Source: JAAFJT01 sp043744275 (GTDB taxonomy: Bacteria > Bacteroidota > Bacteroidia > Chitinophagales > Saprospiraceae). From it: a stretch of DNA of 64,000 nt. The translations under genes were made by a program, and so were the position numbers. The notes beneath the pieces were generated by a model. The model was not told the DNA's origin. It did no database searches and saw only the letters and a list, made by a program, of their open reading frames with translations. The stretch lies in NCBI GenBank assembly GCA_043744275.1, contig JAYTUY010000077.1, forward strand, positions 27,549 to 91,548. Direction: 5' to 3'. Shown here in pieces: positions 62,755-64,000 of this stretch; positions within the stretch are counted from its first letter, which is position 1, and every line of letters begins with the position of its first letter.

Positions 62755-63085
62755 TGGGTAATGGGTAATAGGTAATAGGTAATAGGTAATAGGTAATAGG
62801 TAATAGGTAATAGGTAATAGGTAATGGGTAATAGGTAATAGGTAATAGGTAATAGGTAATAGGTAATGGGTAATAGGTAATAGGTAATAGGTAATAGGTA
62901 ATGGGCGTAATAATTACCCATTGCCCATTACCCATTGCCCATTACCCATTACCCATTGCCCATTACCCATTACCCATTACCCATTGCCCATTGCCCATGA
63001 TTATAATTACCCATTGCTCATTACCCATTACTCATGATTATAATTACCCATTACTCATGATTATAATTACCCATTACTCCTGATT
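62749..63085. repeat. GGTAATA heptamer array followed by inverted TACCCATT array
   Basis: About 22 units of GGTAATA or GGTAATG (62749-62910), then TTACCCA/TTGCCCA units (62916-63000) and four spaced copies of ATTACCCATTACTC (to 63085). The left array is nearly the reverse complement of the right, so a stem of more than 100 bases is possible. All ORFs inside are repeat artefacts. Confidence 0.9.
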
Positions 63086-63134
63086 ATACTTACCTTTATT
63101 GCTTATGCGTTAAAAGTAAAAATTGACTTTAAAT

Positions 63135-63953
63135 ATGAAATATTGCTTGACACTTGCCTTAATTTCTGCTTGGACTATTACCTCAGGTGGTTGCGGAAAA
63201 GAAACCACGACGCAGGATGTTGCCGAACAATTCACTGCTGAAAAACGCTTGTTGGCTGACCAAATCATCAGCTGTTTTGAAAATAGCAACCCTATTATTC
63301 AGTATGATTATGTTGAAAATCTCAACGATGGGCGAGGCTACACGGCAGGTCGAGCGGGCTTCACGACAGGTACTTGCGATTTGTTAGAGGTGGTCAATCG
63401 CTATACCCAACAAGTGCCGAGCAACCCTTTGGCAACGTTTATTCCTCGTTTGAAAACAGTTTGCACCAATGCAGACCCCTCAGTATCTGGCTTAGAAAAT
63501 CTGCCAAAAGCATGGAAAATGGCTGCAAATGATGCTATTTTTAAGAAAATTCAAGATGATGTGGTGAATGATTATTATTTCAATCCTGCTTTGAAATATT
63601 TTCAAAATGCTGGTTTGAAATACCCTTTGAGCCTTCTAAATCTCTACGATGCCTGCATTCAGCATGGCGATGGCACTGACCCCGACGGCTTGGCAGCGAT
63701 GATAAAACGCACCAATCAAGCCGCTGGCGGCTCGTCTACTGAGGGGGTCGATGAAACTAAATGGTTGGATAAATTTATGGAAATCCGTAAAAATACTTTG
63801 CTCAATGCTACTGACCCTACAACGCGTGATGCTTGGCGCGAATCAGTGGATAGGGTGGATGCTTTGCGCCGCATATTTGATAGTAAAAACCTCAATTTGA
63901 AAGCACCATTAAGATTAACTGTTTGGGGCGATAATTTTAATTTGCCTCAGTGA
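63135..63953 (+). CDS. Lipoprotein of unknown function
   Basis: I choose the ATG at 63135 (272 residues): MKYCLTLALISAWTITSGGC gives a lipoprotein signal with Cys20; the TTG at 63123 only adds four residues. The mature protein is helical, with a chitosanase-like pattern: EKRLLADQIISCFENSNPIIQYDYVENLNDGRGYTAGRAGFTTGTCDLLEVV, then YPLSLLNLYDACIQHGDGTDPDGL. This closely recalls GH46 chitosanases (E in FENS, D in NDGRGYTAGRAGF). A glycoside hydrolase role is likely though not certain. Motif copies encode DPSV (63476) and STEGV (63739). Confidence 0.75.
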   Translation: MKYCLTLALISAWTITSGGCGKETTTQDVAEQFTAEKRLLADQIISCFENSNPIIQYDYVENLNDGRGYTAGRAGFTTGTCDLLEVVNRYTQQVPSNPLATFIPRLKTVCTNADPSVSGLENLPKAWKMAANDAIFKKIQDDVVNDYYFNPALKYFQNAGLKYPLSLLNLYDACIQHGDGTDPDGLAAMIKRTNQAAGGSSTEGVDETKWLDKFMEIRKNTLLNATDPTTRDAWRESVDRVDALRRIFDSKNLNLKAPLRLTVWGDNFNLPQ

Positions 63954-64000
63954 GTACATATTTTTAGGGAAGGGTTTAGTAACCCGACTTTTGTTTTTTT

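Larger units (their letters stand above)
1..64000. repeat. Dispersed nonamer ACTGAGGGG, 57 exact copies (candidate DNA-uptake-type sequence)
   Basis: I counted 57 exact copies by eye. First base of CTGAGGGG on the plus strand: 2148, 4805, 5653, 7805, 9807, 9913, 12862, 13847, 16064, 20345, 21677, 28636, 28896, 31059, 32329, 34728, 37467, 40273, 44431, 45272, 47932, 48688, 48918, 54194, 54761, 57567, 59203, 63739. First base of CCCCTCAG (minus-strand copies): 1116, 6548, 11358, 12652, 15245, 17644, 18170, 21724, 23652, 29630, 30844, 33833, 35562, 36007, 39927, 40573, 41710, 43827, 45747, 46947, 51013, 51621, 53706, 55810, 57598, 58238, 59234, 60742, 63476. Every copy has A before CTG and 49 of 57 have TA. 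The G run is 4-9 long and is usually followed by T. Thirty-four copies are inside genes and 23 between genes. That they are a functional uptake signal is inference. Confidence 0.9.

Noticed and set aside
62498..63083. Several open frames in the GGTAATA/TTACCCA arrays
   Set aside because: Seven-base repeats keep all frames open; the protein sequences are simple repeats.
1..64000. Motif as a Chi-type recombination site
   Set aside because: Copies are balanced 28/29 between strands over the whole window, with no run of one orientation. Full-genome skew could still change this.
1..64000. Motif as a HIP1-like methylation palindrome
   Set aside because: ACTGAGGGG is not palindromic and does not contain GATC or another common methylase palindrome.

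Overview
The window comes from an AT-rich Bacteroidota genome. The evidence is the Bacteroidota order of the cytochrome oxidase genes, three proteins with type IX secretion (T9SS) sorting domains, TonB-linked outer-membrane receptors, a GLPGLI-family protein, a parA-parB-DUF5683 cluster, and several upstream sites of the Bacteroidota form TTTG-N19-21-TAnnTTTG. The content (Uma2, Rpn, XisH/XisI, many heptameric repeats) suggests a Saprospirales- or Chitinophagales-like member, but the genus cannot be fixed from this sequence.

Layout. 0-6 kb: end of a heme-copper oxidase operon (subunit I, heme O synthase, two subunit III proteins, subunit IV, a SCO-like protein, a DUF420/CtaM protein, a small CxxC membrane protein). 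6-16 kb: DUF423, uracil-DNA glycosylase, a small secreted Cys-rich protein, a GLPGLI/TonB-receptor pair, and parA-parB-DUF5683 on the minus strand. 16-31 kb: sterol-desaturase-like enzyme, UPF0173 hydrolase, RlmH, a 1612-residue T9SS type B protein, a secreted metalloprotease, a MITE-like element, a block of membrane proteins and an AraC regulator. 31-49 kb: enolase, a Gfo/Idh/MocA oxidoreductase, two outer-membrane receptors, a RelE/ParE-type toxin-antitoxin pair, Uma2, an acyltransferase, a subtilisin and a lipoprotein methyltransferase. 49.5-59.3 kb is the most accessory part: two DUF234 ATPases, PBP4, XisH-XisI, an IS200-type transposase remnant, a DpnI/DpnD methyl-directed restriction cassette and an Rpn-family nuclease. 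59-64 kb: nusA, rimP, pth, a frameshifted YXWGXW-type protein and a lipoprotein.

The main discovery is a dispersed nonamer, ACTGAGGGG (fuller form AATACTGAGGGG(G)T). I counted 57 exact copies, one per 1.1 kb, where well under one is expected by chance at this base composition. Copies split 28/29 between strands and 34/23 between coding and intergenic DNA. Within genes they split 17/17 between sense and antisense, and they use five of the six possible frames (the sixth contains a stop codon). Three loci carry them as inverted pairs able to form hairpins and a fourth carries a degenerate pair. This is the distribution of DNA-uptake sequences in Neisseriaceae and Pasteurellaceae, so the motif is a candidate uptake (or other genome-wide recognition) sequence in a Bacteroidota. 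No competence gene lies in the window, so function is inference.

A second layer consists of intergenic tandem repeats, mostly of 7-bp units, many of which are followed by their own reverse complement and so can fold into long hairpins. I found no rRNA, tRNA or CRISPR array.
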